Assembly (NCBI GenBank): GCA_947466425.1
Contig: CANIBZ010000018.1
Location: 1-48,337 of the forward strand
Source: Flavobacteriales bacterium
GTDB lineage: Bacteria > Bacteroidota > Bacteroidia > Flavobacteriales_D > Sanyastnellaceae
Reading direction: 5' to 3'
DNA length: 48,337 bases
Position numbers and translations under genes: made by a program. Below, in pieces: positions 1-9,408 of the stretch. The notes below the pieces were generated by a model. The model searched no databases, had not been told where the DNA came from, and saw nothing but the letters and a program-made list of their open reading frames with translations. Position 1 is the stretch's first letter. Each line of letters begins with the position of its first letter.

Positions 1-150
1 CAATGGAACGCCATTAAGTCGGAAGGGAAATTAATTATGCAGGTCGTTTCAAACACACCGTCATTTCCACAATTGGTGAATCTTTACAACTCCTATTTCA
101 TAGACGTTCGCGTGAAAGCTGGCGTTGTTCTTAATGCTGAAGTTCAATGA
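1..150 (+). CDS. 3' end of an unidentified protein (5' truncated)
   Basis: An open frame runs from base 1 to a TGA at 148-150 and encodes the last 49 residues of a protein that begins outside the window. The visible tail ends in LNAEVQ and is rich in Val, Asn and Ser. It has no motif I recognise, and it does not look like a T9SS sorting domain. Its stop overlaps the start of the next gene as ATGA, so the two are probably translationally coupled in one operon. Function unknown. Confidence 0.7.
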   Translation, partial: QWNAIKSEGKLIMQVVSNTPSFPQLVNLYNSYFIDVRVKAGVVLNAEVQ

Positions 151-1415
151 GAAAATTAATTTTAGCAATAGCATTCATTGTATTCGGAATAGCATCGTTC
201 GCTCAAACTTCATACTTGTGGTTAACGAAGTCAGATACCACAGGAAAAGCTTTTCGCGGAATTTTAGATATTCAAGGAAGTGGCGCAGCGGGTAGTACTT
301 TTTTAACCAAGGAACTTGTAATGCCCTTTGTTGTTGGCGGAACGGTTACTGCAGAATCGAGGGTTTCAGCCCTAGAAGGAATGTCAGATTTAGGGGTGTT
401 CGGTGGAAACGTAAATGCACGCGCAAGGTATTACGGCGGAAGAGACAGTTTGTTCGGAAGTGAAATGCTCGACTTGTATATTCAAGTTGGAAAAGGATAT
501 TTTGGAAGCGGAAGAATTTCGAAAGAGGCCTTCGACTTGATCAGTAATGGGAATGTTAATTATCAAGGCAAGCGCGTTTCGTTGAGTTCTATTCAAGGAG
601 AGATGCAAGGATTTCAATCCATTGGTTTTGGAATTTACGATAAGCGCACCTTCAGTTCCATTGGAATTTCAATGGTAAATGGATTAACCTACCAACAATT
701 CAGTTTGTTTCCCCCTTCATCTTTTTACACTTCGCAAAATGCCGATACGCTGCAGCTCGACTACTCAGGAGAGTACATTCATTCCGCAGCGGCAAGACCG
801 AATGGAAATGGAATTGGTTTTAGCATAGACGGAGAATACAATTTTGTTCGGGACAGAGGCGAAGACAAAAAAGAAGTGTGGAATACACTTGGTGTTCGAA
901 ATTTGGGTTGGGTGAATTGGAATGGACAAAGTGAAGTGGTTTCTTTTGACTCAACGTTTACCTGGACTGGAGTTGACCTGAATGGGATATTGAATGGCGA
1001 CTCTTTACTGAATGGAACTTCAGGATTTGCAGACACGTTGATTACCACTTCTCAGAACGTTTCGTTTTGGAGACCACTACGCGGGTCTTTTTATGTGCGA
1101 TCTGTTTATCGTTGGAATGAGAAAATTCGATTCACAGCAGGATTGGAAATGTATGCCGCACCTATGAAGCCCTTGGCAACTATTGGTTTCATGTATATGC
1201 CGAAAAACAATTGCATAGCTTCCATGAATGTTTCAAACGGGGGATATGGCAATTGGAAATTGGGAATGGGCGTGCAATGGCTAATTGCGAATCAGTTTTA
1301 TGTTGGAATTCAAACAACGAATGCACCAGGATATTTTTTCAAAGAAGCAAGAGAAATGAGTGCTTCGCTTCAATTAAGTTATTTATTCAAAACGAAAAAG
1401 AAAGAAAATGAATAG
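147..1415 (+). CDS. Outer-membrane beta-barrel protein, DUF5723-like
   Basis: A 422-residue protein with a clear signal peptide (hydrophobic stretch at residues 4-17, cleavage near SFAQ at 17-20). The rest consists of alternating Gly/aromatic beta strands such as SIGFGIYDKRTFSSIGIS and ends in LQLSYLFK plus a short basic tail, the layout of a Bacteroidota outer-membrane barrel. The mid-region SLFPPSSFYTSQNADTL and the overall size resemble the DUF5723 family, whose function is not established. The ATG overlaps the upstream stop (ATGA) and the 3' end overlaps kdsA by 8 bases, so the gene sits inside an operon. The barrel and export are well supported; the family name is from memory. Confidence 0.7.
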   Translation: MRKLILAIAFIVFGIASFAQTSYLWLTKSDTTGKAFRGILDIQGSGAAGSTFLTKELVMPFVVGGTVTAESRVSALEGMSDLGVFGGNVNARARYYGGRDSLFGSEMLDLYIQVGKGYFGSGRISKEAFDLISNGNVNYQGKRVSLSSIQGEMQGFQSIGFGIYDKRTFSSIGISMVNGLTYQQFSLFPPSSFYTSQNADTLQLDYSGEYIHSAAARPNGNGIGFSIDGEYNFVRDRGEDKKEVWNTLGVRNLGWVNWNGQSEVVSFDSTFTWTGVDLNGILNGDSLLNGTSGFADTLITTSQNVSFWRPLRGSFYVRSVYRWNEKIRFTAGLEMYAAPMKPLATIGFMYMPKNNCIASMNVSNGGYGNWKLGMGVQWLIANQFYVGIQTTNAPGYFFKEAREMSASLQLSYLFKTKKKENE

Positions 1416-2217
1416 TGCAGATGTAATGAAGATGGCGCAGACCAAATCGCTTGTGCTTTTGGCTGGTCCTTGTGTGGTTGAGGGTGAGGATTTGGTCATG
1501 GAAGTTGCTGGACGTGTTAAAGAGATTGCTGATAAATTGGGTATGCCTTATGTATTTAAGGCATCATACAGAAAGGCGAATCGCTCTCGTGTAGACTCAT
1601 TCACGGGGTTAGGCGATCAGATTGGATTAGAGCTTATTCAAAAAGTTGGAAAAACATTCGGGATCCCAACGGTAACTGATATTCACGCAGCAGATGAAGC
1701 TGCTATGGCTGCGGCTTATGTTGATGTTTTGCAGATACCTGCTTTCTTGTGTAGACAAACAGATTTGCTTCAAGCGGCAGCTGCAACGGGGAAAGTGGTG
1801 AACATTAAAAAAGGACAATTCCTTTCTGCTGAATCCATGAAGCACGCGGTGAATAAAGTAAAGGAAGCGGGGAACAACAACGTTTGGTTAACCGAGCGCG
1901 GAACCATGTTCGGATACCAAGATCTTGTTGTCGACTACCGTGGTATTCCTGTTATGCAAGAGTATGCGCCTGCCATTATGGACTGCACGCACTCGTTGCA
2001 GCAACCCAATCAGAGCAGTGGTGTTACCGGCGGAAGACCAGAACTTATCGGAACCATTGCGAAAGCTGCTGTTGCAGTGGGAGTCGATGGTTTGTTTATT
2101 GAAACACATCCGAATCCAGCTGTTGCTTTAAGTGACGGCGCGAACATGCTTCAATTAAGTAAATTAGAAGAACTGCTTGAACAAGTCATGGAAATTCGCG
2201 CAGTGATAAAAAAATAA
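1408..2217 (+). CDS. kdsA: 3-deoxy-8-phosphooctulonate (Kdo8P) synthase
   Basis: A 269-residue cytoplasmic enzyme that condenses phosphoenolpyruvate with arabinose-5-phosphate in the Kdo branch of lipopolysaccharide synthesis. Family motifs are intact: LLAGPCVVE near the N-terminus, VFKASYRKANRS (residues 49-60), PAFLCRQTDLL, NIKKGQFL, ERGTMFGY, CTHSLQ, and IETHPNPAVALSDGAN near the C-terminus. Cys22 in AGPC corresponds to the metal-binding Cys of the Aquifex enzyme, where E. coli KdsA has Asn. His in CTHSLQ and the Glu and Asp near the end complete the metal site, so this is predicted to be the metal-dependent class. The ATG at 1408 overlaps the upstream gene by 8 bases; an ATG at 1426 is an alternative start. 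Confidence 0.96.
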   Translation: MNSADVMKMAQTKSLVLLAGPCVVEGEDLVMEVAGRVKEIADKLGMPYVFKASYRKANRSRVDSFTGLGDQIGLELIQKVGKTFGIPTVTDIHAADEAAMAAAYVDVLQIPAFLCRQTDLLQAAAATGKVVNIKKGQFLSAESMKHAVNKVKEAGNNNVWLTERGTMFGYQDLVVDYRGIPVMQEYAPAIMDCTHSLQQPNQSSGVTGGRPELIGTIAKAAVAVGVDGLFIETHPNPAVALSDGANMLQLSKLEELLEQVMEIRAVIKK

Positions 2218-2220
2218 TTC

Positions 2221-3630
2221 ATGAAGAAATTCGAATTCATCTGTTTGTTCGTTTCGCTTGTGCTGGCTCAAATCAGCATGGCCCAACCTGTTGTGCACAA
2301 TTACGGCAGTGCGGGTTCTGACGAATATGCATCTATTGTTGCTCATCCGAATGGAGGGTTCGTGGCAGTAGGAACTACAGGCGGAGAAGTGGGTTCGCAA
2401 ACCGATGTGTACTTGTCGAAACTCAATGCAGCGCTCGATTGCGAATGGACCTTTAATATTGGTGGAATTGGAATTGAGCGTGGAAATGATGTAGCCGTAT
2501 ACTCCGATGGAAGTATTTATTTCTGCGGAATGGTATTGAGCAATTCGGTTACAGGTTACAAGAATTTAGTTGGAAAGGTAGATGCGAATGGAAATTTAGT
2601 GTGGTCAAAGGAATTCGGTGAAGGTGTTTGGGACGAAGCGCGCAACATTGTGATGGATGACTTTGGAAATGCATGGGTCGCTACCAATTCGTTTTATCCA
2701 TCGGGTGAAGAGCGTGTGGTTGTGTATTCCCTCAATGACACAGGAGATCTTTCTTCACCAATAAATATAAATCCGACAGGAGTCAACAGCAATGCGGCTT
2801 TGGAATACTACAACAACGATTTTTATATTTTGAATAATCACGACGATGGAACTTCAGCGCATTACGATGTGAAGAAATTCGATTATGTTGGATATGTTTC
2901 ACAAACCTATGAAGTCTCGGGACAAGGTGTACTTGCTCACGATTTGCAAGTTTGGAGTTACGGTGTTTTTGTAGCCGGAGAATTTTTGAATGGTCCCCTT
3001 CGTAATCCATACACTTGCGCTTTCAACCTAGATGGTACAGTCAATACCGAGACCTACAACATCTTCAATTTTAATATGTGGTACAACTCGGCACATTCAA
3101 ATTCCGAAGGGTATACCCTTGCGGGTGAAACAACCGACTTTGGATTTGGAGAGCAGGAGTGGGTGTTACACCGAGCCAATGTCTTGGGACAATACGCTGG
3201 CGGAGGAACAGTCGGGACAAATAAGTTTGAGGTGTGCAAAGATTTGCTTGTCGTAAACGATACGGTTTATTTGGTTGGAAGTTCAAACGGATTCCAATTG
3301 AACAAGCAACAACAGGCAACGGTATACAGAAACGAGTCAATTGTTCTTTCTGCATTGGATCCGACGAGTGTAAACAACGATTGCTTTTATGTAGGTACAG
3401 AAGATCTAACAGCTGAGGAAAATCTTTCGTTTTATTCAGTTGGAAACAATGTCTTTCAATCTTCAAAACAGGTGAATAATCTGAATGTTCAGGTCTACAG
3501 CATAGACGGTAAATTGACATACAGTCATTCAGGATCAAACGAATTCCAAGTGAATGCTTCACCAGGGATTTATTTTCTCGTTTTTCAATCTGAAAAACAT
3601 TCAGGCGTTCAGAAAATTAGTATTCGTTAA
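2221..3630 (+). CDS. Secreted protein with T9SS type A sorting domain
   Basis: A 469-residue exported protein. The signal peptide is at about 1-21 (hydrophobic core LFVSLVLAQISMAQ). The body has repeated strands such as GGFVAVGTTGG, GSIYFCGMV and GYTLAGETTDFG, resembling the Gly-rich beta-propeller repeats common in Bacteroidota secreted proteins. The last 70 or so residues, with VQVYSIDGKLTYSHSG, SPGIYFLVFQ and a closing KISIR, are a typical type A C-terminal sorting domain, so the protein is expected to cross the outer membrane by T9SS and be released or anchored to the surface. It lies 3 bases after kdsA. It converges with dnaE, the two stop codons overlapping in GTTAAC. The ligand or substrate is unknown. 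Confidence 0.85.
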   Translation: MKKFEFICLFVSLVLAQISMAQPVVHNYGSAGSDEYASIVAHPNGGFVAVGTTGGEVGSQTDVYLSKLNAALDCEWTFNIGGIGIERGNDVAVYSDGSIYFCGMVLSNSVTGYKNLVGKVDANGNLVWSKEFGEGVWDEARNIVMDDFGNAWVATNSFYPSGEERVVVYSLNDTGDLSSPININPTGVNSNAALEYYNNDFYILNNHDDGTSAHYDVKKFDYVGYVSQTYEVSGQGVLAHDLQVWSYGVFVAGEFLNGPLRNPYTCAFNLDGTVNTETYNIFNFNMWYNSAHSNSEGYTLAGETTDFGFGEQEWVLHRANVLGQYAGGGTVGTNKFEVCKDLLVVNDTVYLVGSSNGFQLNKQQQATVYRNESIVLSALDPTSVNNDCFYVGTEDLTAEENLSFYSVGNNVFQSSKQVNNLNVQVYSIDGKLTYSHSGSNEFQVNASPGIYFLVFQSEKHSGVQKISIR

Positions 3631-6600
3631 CGGGAAGAAAGCGAAATGGAGTAAACACCGGGAATCGCCTCGAGTTCGTTTTGAATTTCTTTAGTCACTA
3701 GAATTTTATTTCTTTCCGAAGAAGGAAGAACCACGCGGTCTTCACCGTTTTTTAATTCTATGCGAAGCTGAGCGTGTCCAGTATTTTTCACCAACAGTTC
3801 ATCTAGTTTTTCAATGGTTTTCTCAGTTAGAAATTCCGAATCAATTCCAATAGTCAAATAACGCCCAAGCTTTTCTTTTACTTCGGCTAAGAGTGATATT
3901 TCTGCAATTTGAAATTCAGTTTTTTCTTCTGTGTTTTGTCCATAGCGACGTTTTTGAAAACGTCCGCGCACATACAAAAAGAAGTTATCTTGCATATAGG
4001 CTTTAAAGCTCATGTAGTCTTTTCGGAACAAGCGGAAGTCGTGCGAACCTTCTCCGTTTTCCAGGGTGAAGCTTCCGTAAGGATTGCCTTGTTGCGACAT
4101 GCGGTGCTGCACGTTTTTCACAATGCCTGCAAAGGAAATTTCACGGCCGTTGTTGGGTTCAGGATTTTCTAAAGCTTCCATTGAATTTGGATAACAGAAG
4201 GCTTCGATTTCCAATGCGAAATCGTCGAGTGGATGTCCGGAGATGAACATTCCAACAAGCTCTTTTTCTTTTGATAATTCGGTAAGCGCATCCCAAGGTT
4301 CAACCTTAGGGATGGTGGGCGGTTGAATTTGCACGCCGGAATCTTCTCCGAATAATGATGCCTGTGATGAGTTTTTCCCGTCGCGCGCTGCACGTGCATA
4401 TTTCACTAGGGTATCAATGAATCCTTCGCCTTTGTTGTCCGTCCCGAAATACGCAGAGCGTGTAATTCCGAATCGGTCGAAAGCTCCGCACATGGCCAAG
4501 CTTTCAAGAACACGTTTGTTGGTTGCTTTATCGTCTACGCGTTCTAGAAAATCGAATACCGTTTCAAACGGTTTTGTTTCGCGTTCGCGAATCATGCTTT
4601 CTACGGCATTCTCTCCAACTGCTTTCACAGCGGCCAATCCAAAGCGAATGGCTCCAGCTTTGTTTACTGAAAAAAGCGAAAGTGATTCGTTCACATCTGG
4701 AGAAAGAACGGGAATGCGCATGCGCTTGCATTCTTCCATAAAGAAAGTAACTCCCTTAATATCGCTCATGGAGTTGCTTAAAGTTGCAGCCATAAACTCT
4801 GCGGGGTAGTGTGCTTTCAAATAGGCCGTTTGATAAGCGATCCATGCGTAACATGTCGAGTGAGATTTGTTGAAGGCGTAACTCGCAAACTTCTCCCAGT
4901 CGGTCCAAATCTTCTCAAGCTTATCTGCCGGATGTCCATTTGCAATGGCTCCTTCCATGAACAAACTTTTCATCTTGTTCAGTTCTTCAATGAGTTTTTT
5001 ACCCATTGCTTTACGCAAGACGTCGGCCTGACCTTTGGTAAAGTTTGCAAGTCGCTGAGACAGCAACATCACTTGCTCTTGGTATACGGTAATACCGTAG
5101 GTCTCTTTCAAGTTGTCTTCCATTTCAGGAAGATCATATTCAATTTTTTCTAGACCGTGTTTACGACGAATGAATTGCGGAATGTACTCCATAGGACCTG
5201 GTCGATACAAGGCGTTCATGGCAATTAAGTCGGCGAAAACGGTAGGTTTGAGGTCGCGCATGTGTTTGCGCATACCTTCACTTTCATATTGGAAAATGGC
5301 AACTGTTTCACCTCGCTGGAAAAGCTCGTAGGTCTTTTCGTCGTCGATGGGAATGTTGTCAATGTCTATATCAATGTTGTGGGAAAGCTTAATGAGTTTG
5401 ATTGCATTTTTGATAATGCTCAGCGTCTTCAAACCCAAGAAGTCCATTTTCAAAAGCCCCGCTTTTTCTACAACGGAGTTGTCGAACTGTGTGCACCACA
5501 TGTCGCTGTCTTTCACGGTTGCTACCGGAACGAAGTTCGTGATGTCCGTAGGGGTGATAATCACGCCGCAGGCGTGAGTTCCCGTGTTGCGAATGGACCC
5601 TTCTAATATTTTCGCCATTCGCAACACTTTACCTTCCGGTGTTGTGCTTGCAGCAATGGCGCGCATGCGCTGCATGCGCTCGAATTCTTCGCTAGAAAAA
5701 TCTTCTTTCAGCTGCTTTTCTTCTTTGTTGAAGATATCTGAAAGCGATGCGCGATCGGGAATTAATTTCGTCAATTGTTCCGACTCTCCGATAGACAAGT
5801 CGAACACGCGCGCAGCGTCTTTTACGGCCGACTTCGCGGCCATGGTACCGTAGGTAATGATTTGCGCAACTGCGTTGCGCGAATATTTATTTCGTACGTA
5901 CTCAATAACTTTTTCTCGTCCTTCGTCCTCGAAGTCGATATCCATATCGGGCATCGACACACGATCCGGATTCAAGAAACGCTCAAAGAGGAGATCATAT
6001 TTAATCGGATCCACATCTGTAATCCGAAGGCAATATGCAACGGCCGATCCTGCCGCGGAACCACGTCCAGGACCAACAGAAACGTCCATCTTCCGCGCCT
6101 CGTTGCAGAAGTCTTCCACAATAAGTAAGTATCCTGGATATCCAGCTTTCTCAATAACGGAAAGCTCGAATTTCAAACGCTCGCGAATGGATTCGTCGAA
6201 TTCTCCGTAACGGTATGTCGCCCCTTTGAAGGCCAAGTGCTCGAGATAAGCCGACTGTTCTGCAATGGTTTTTAACTTGTCTTTTTCTTGCGCAATGCGC
6301 TCTTCATCGTATCCGTCTGACGTCCATTTTTCAATACGTTGGCCAATCAATCGTTCGTGAGAGGCAATGATTTCAGTTTGAAAATTTGAAATGAAGGTTT
6401 CTTCAATATCGAATTTCGGAAGTAAGATTTCTCTATCGAGTTTATAGCCATCGCATTTGTCTGCTATTTCAATCGTAGTCTCAAGAGCTCCGGGATAAGC
6501 AGAGAAAGCTTGCGCCATTTCTTGAGCATCTTTCAAATAAAACTCGTTGTTCGGAAAACCAAATCGGAACTCTCTTCCTTTCTTTCCAATGTATTTGGAA

Positions 6601-7991
6601 GGGGTACTTACTTTTTCGCCTTCTTTCACACAGATCAAAGCGTCTTGCGCTTCCGCATCGCTTTTTTCCGTGTAATAAGTGTTGTTGGCTGCTAAATATT
6701 TCACGTTGTGCTTCTCGCAAAACCGAACAAGCGTTCGGTTAACGACTTGTTCTTCTTCCAAACCGTGGTTATTCAATTCAGCATAAAAATCTTCACCAAA
6801 TTGTTCCTTCCAAAAAACAAAAAGTTCTTCCGCTTTTTCTTCGCCAATATTCAAAATGGTTGAAGGTATTTCACCCCAAAGTGAGCCTGTGCAAAGGATG
6901 AGGCCTTCTTTGTATTGAACAAGAAGGTCTCTGCTAATACGCGGCACGTAATAGAATCCTTCAGTATAAGCAATCGAAGAAAGCTTCGATAAATTTTGAT
7001 ATCCTTTAAAATTTTTCGCAAGTAACACAACCGGATAACCATCGTCTTTCGCTGAGCGGTCGGCGTGATTTCGGCACATGTTCAATTCAGCTCCTACAAT
7101 GGGCTTAATTCCTTTTTTGTGAGCAGCACTCACGAAGTGAAATGCCCCCATCATGTTTCCAGCGTCCGTTACCGCAACAGCTGGGGAGCCCATAGCCAGT
7201 GATTTTTTAATCAGCGCGTCAATGGTTGTTGTACTCTGAAGAATGCTGTATTGAGAATGCACGTGAAGATGAACGAATTTTAAATTCTCATCTATTTCAA
7301 TTTCGGGCTCTTTGGAAACAGACTCTTGTGTGTCTATTTTTTCAGCTTTGAAATTACTGTCTTGAAGAACAGGCGCTTCATAAATAACTTCGTCTTTCGC
7401 TATTCCAGCAGATGCAGGAATAACGCCTATGCGAATCAGTTCGAAGAAACATTTGCCGTTAGCTGCCACGTCGTATGCGGCGTCGTGAGCCTCTTCGAAT
7501 TTTACATGAAACAGCTTTTCGTGAAGTTCAGTAAGTGTTGGCCACTTGAATTTGCCTCCACGTCCACCAGGAATGGCGCAAAACTCTGTCCCGAATTCTT
7601 TGGTGTCCATACTCGACATTTGCTCGAGCACATTGGTTCTTCCTTCACGCAAAAATTCACATCCAACAATGTTTATATCGAATTCAATGTTATGTCCAGC
7701 TAAAAATTGCGTTTGATCAAGGGCCTCCTCGAATCTGTCTAAAGATTCGTTAAGTGGAATACCTTCTTTCGTAGCGCGTTCTGTAGAAATGCCGTGAATC
7801 TTTTCAGAAGTATAGGGAATGGAAAATCCATTGGGCTGAACAATGATGCTTCCTTGCGAAATTAAATTTCCTCTTTCGCCATGCAGTTGCCAAGCCAATT
7901 GCACGAGTCTAGGCCAATTGTTAAAATCGGTCAGTGGCGCATTGTAGTTTTGAGGAAGGCCAGTGGTTTCTGTGTCGAAAATTAAATACAT
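3627..7991 (-). CDS. dnaE: DNA polymerase III alpha subunit with N-terminal proofreading exonuclease
   Basis: A 1454-residue replicative polymerase. Residues 1-190 form a DnaQ-type 3'-5' exonuclease of the DEDDh class: D6/E8 in FDTETTG, D105 in GHNIEFDIN, H169 and D174 in AHDAAYDV. After a linker, a PHP domain starts at 239 with HLHVHSQYS; its usual TDHGN motif reads TDAGN (A277), so one metal ligand appears lost. The DnaE polymerase core follows with GPGRGSAAGSAVAY and the catalytic PDMDIDFEDEGRE. Then come a QASLF clamp-binding motif and an OB fold near ISFAGIVKNVQHR. The usual E. coli-type DnaE is about 1160 residues; the extra length is the exonuclease, as known in Flavobacteriia. It lies downstream of the MATE gene on the same strand. 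Confidence 0.97.
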   Translation of the reverse strand: MYLIFDTETTGLPQNYNAPLTDFNNWPRLVQLAWQLHGERGNLISQGSIIVQPNGFSIPYTSEKIHGISTERATKEGIPLNESLDRFEEALDQTQFLAGHNIEFDINIVGCEFLREGRTNVLEQMSSMDTKEFGTEFCAIPGGRGGKFKWPTLTELHEKLFHVKFEEAHDAAYDVAANGKCFFELIRIGVIPASAGIAKDEVIYEAPVLQDSNFKAEKIDTQESVSKEPEIEIDENLKFVHLHVHSQYSILQSTTTIDALIKKSLAMGSPAVAVTDAGNMMGAFHFVSAAHKKGIKPIVGAELNMCRNHADRSAKDDGYPVVLLAKNFKGYQNLSKLSSIAYTEGFYYVPRISRDLLVQYKEGLILCTGSLWGEIPSTILNIGEEKAEELFVFWKEQFGEDFYAELNNHGLEEEQVVNRTLVRFCEKHNVKYLAANNTYYTEKSDAEAQDALICVKEGEKVSTPSKYIGKKGREFRFGFPNNEFYLKDAQEMAQAFSAYPGALETTIEIADKCDGYKLDREILLPKFDIEETFISNFQTEIIASHERLIGQRIEKWTSDGYDEERIAQEKDKLKTIAEQSAYLEHLAFKGATYRYGEFDESIRERLKFELSVIEKAGYPGYLLIVEDFCNEARKMDVSVGPGRGSAAGSAVAYCLRITDVDPIKYDLLFERFLNPDRVSMPDMDIDFEDEGREKVIEYVRNKYSRNAVAQIITYGTMAAKSAVKDAARVFDLSIGESEQLTKLIPDRASLSDIFNKEEKQLKEDFSSEEFERMQRMRAIAASTTPEGKVLRMAKILEGSIRNTGTHACGVIITPTDITNFVPVATVKDSDMWCTQFDNSVVEKAGLLKMDFLGLKTLSIIKNAIKLIKLSHNIDIDIDNIPIDDEKTYELFQRGETVAIFQYESEGMRKHMRDLKPTVFADLIAMNALYRPGPMEYIPQFIRRKHGLEKIEYDLPEMEDNLKETYGITVYQEQVMLLSQRLANFTKGQADVLRKAMGKKLIEELNKMKSLFMEGAIANGHPADKLEKIWTDWEKFASYAFNKSHSTCYAWIAYQTAYLKAHYPAEFMAATLSNSMSDIKGVTFFMEECKRMRIPVLSPDVNESLSLFSVNKAGAIRFGLAAVKAVGENAVESMIRERETKPFETVFDFLERVDDKATNKRVLESLAMCGAFDRFGITRSAYFGTDNKGEGFIDTLVKYARAARDGKNSSQASLFGEDSGVQIQPPTIPKVEPWDALTELSKEKELVGMFISGHPLDDFALEIEAFCYPNSMEALENPEPNNGREISFAGIVKNVQHRMSQQGNPYGSFTLENGEGSHDFRLFRKDYMSFKAYMQDNFFLYVRGRFQKRRYGQNTEEKTEFQIAEISLLAEVKEKLGRYLTIGIDSEFLTEKTIEKLDELLVKNTGHAQLRIELKNGEDRVVLPSSERNKILVTKEIQNELEAIPGVYSISLSSR

Positions 7992-8040
7992 GGAAATTAT
8001 TCAGATAGGAGCATAAAATTACTGCGACCCTTTCGAATAA

Positions 8041-9408
8041 TTAGCCATTGTGGAAATCTTTCCTCGGTGTTTTTTTGAACCACGAGGTATTTCGAAACAC
8101 CAACATAGAAAAAAGCCCAAGACCCATGAAATAGATATAGTCCGAAGTCCATATTATAGCCACATCGGCATTGGTATGAAAGGATATATAATAGGCGTAG
8201 GAGAGGTAAATAACTGTCGTGGCAAGTTCAATAAAGAATCCCTGAATGGTTTTGCCAGCGCCCTCTACTGCAGCCAATAAAATACTGGTCACGGCGAAGA
8301 TTGAAATAGCCGGAAACACAATATACATGCTTTTCACGGTGAGTCTGGTTGTTTCTTCATTGGCATTGAAGAGGTGGGCAATGCTTTCCGGATAAAGCCA
8401 CAGACCGTGTGTGAGGATGAGTATGAAGGAAAAGTTCAATAGGGCCAATCTTTTGATGACATGAAAAATTTCAGAACTTCTTTTTTCTGCAAGTAACCCA
8501 GATACATAGGTCTTCGTGGTGCTTGAAAATCCCATAACGCTCACCCATGCCAACATGTACATGTTACGGACAATGAATGCGCTTTGAAACGAGTCATCTC
8601 CTTTCTTTTCAATGAAAGCGAAGAAGATGATCCAGATGCTCAGGGCTACCACCATTTGTAGCATAATTGGAACACCTAATTTCAAAAGGTCTTTCGTGTA
8701 ATTGAAGGGAACGCGATATAAGTTTCGGAAGAGTCTAACTTCCTTGTATTTCGTATGGCTGATGGTATATACAAACAGAACGATAGCAGCGGCAGCTTCT
8801 CCAATGTTCGTTGCGATAGCAGCTCCGCGGACTTCCATTCTTGGGAAATTGAAATTTCCGAAAATAAATAGATAATCGAAAACGATGGTGAAAAGTGCCA
8901 CGGTGATCGTTGAATAGATCATACTACGTGTAAGGGCAATGCCAGACCAAAAAGATTGTAACACTTGAATGAAAGTGAAAAATATAAATCCGTATGCCCG
9001 TGTTTCTGCGAAGGTTTTCATGTAATTCCGCGTCTCCTCATCTTCAATACTTCGATCTAAAAAAGTTGGGATGAAAAAAGCTAAAACTAGAAATTGAATC
9101 AGAACGATAAATACACCAATGAATAATGCATTGGCAAAAACGGTAGGTATTTCTTCACTTCGTCCTTCACCGCGTTTTCTTGCGATAAGTATTTGCGAGG
9201 CATTTGATAATCCAGCTGAAAGCATGGCAAGCGCAATGTAAATAAGTCCAACGAAACTCACAGCGCTCATGGCTTTTCCATTCAATTGCGCAACGAAATA
9301 ATTATCTACAAGTACAACAATGAATTGCACGAAAGCTCCCATGCACAAGGGAAGCGCCATTTGCAATAGCGCTTTGCTTGAGGTGTCTAATGCAATTTTT
9401 TCAGACAT
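8041..9408 (-). CDS. MATE family multidrug/metabolite efflux transporter
   Basis: An inner-membrane antiporter of 455 residues with about 12 transmembrane helices in two six-helix halves. The first half begins ALLQMALPLCMGAFVQFIVV and has VDNYFVAQLNGKAMSAVSFVG, the MATE signature of DinF/NorM relatives. I chose the ATG at 9408 (MSEKIALD). The longer open frame to 9474 starts at TTG and only overlaps the preceding gene. With this start the gene overlaps the 3' end of trmH by 8 bases, so it is probably co-transcribed with it and possibly with dnaE, 49 bases downstream. The substrate cannot be told from sequence; families of this kind export cationic drugs using Na+ or H+ gradients. Confidence 0.9.
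   Translation of the reverse strand: MSEKIALDTSSKALLQMALPLCMGAFVQFIVVLVDNYFVAQLNGKAMSAVSFVGLIYIALAMLSAGLSNASQILIARKRGEGRSEEIPTVFANALFIGVFIVLIQFLVLAFFIPTFLDRSIEDEETRNYMKTFAETRAYGFIFFTFIQVLQSFWSGIALTRSMIYSTITVALFTIVFDYLFIFGNFNFPRMEVRGAAIATNIGEAAAAIVLFVYTISHTKYKEVRLFRNLYRVPFNYTKDLLKLGVPIMLQMVVALSIWIIFFAFIEKKGDDSFQSAFIVRNMYMLAWVSVMGFSSTTKTYVSGLLAEKRSSEIFHVIKRLALLNFSFILILTHGLWLYPESIAHLFNANEETTRLTVKSMYIVFPAISIFAVTSILLAAVEGAGKTIQGFFIELATTVIYLSYAYYISFHTNADVAIIWTSDYIYFMGLGLFSMLVFRNTSWFKKTPRKDFHNG

Noticed and set aside
3909-7703. Several plus-strand open frames of 60-130 codons opposite dnaE
   Set aside because: They lie antisense to strongly conserved polymerase domains, lack recognisable motifs and follow from codon bias.
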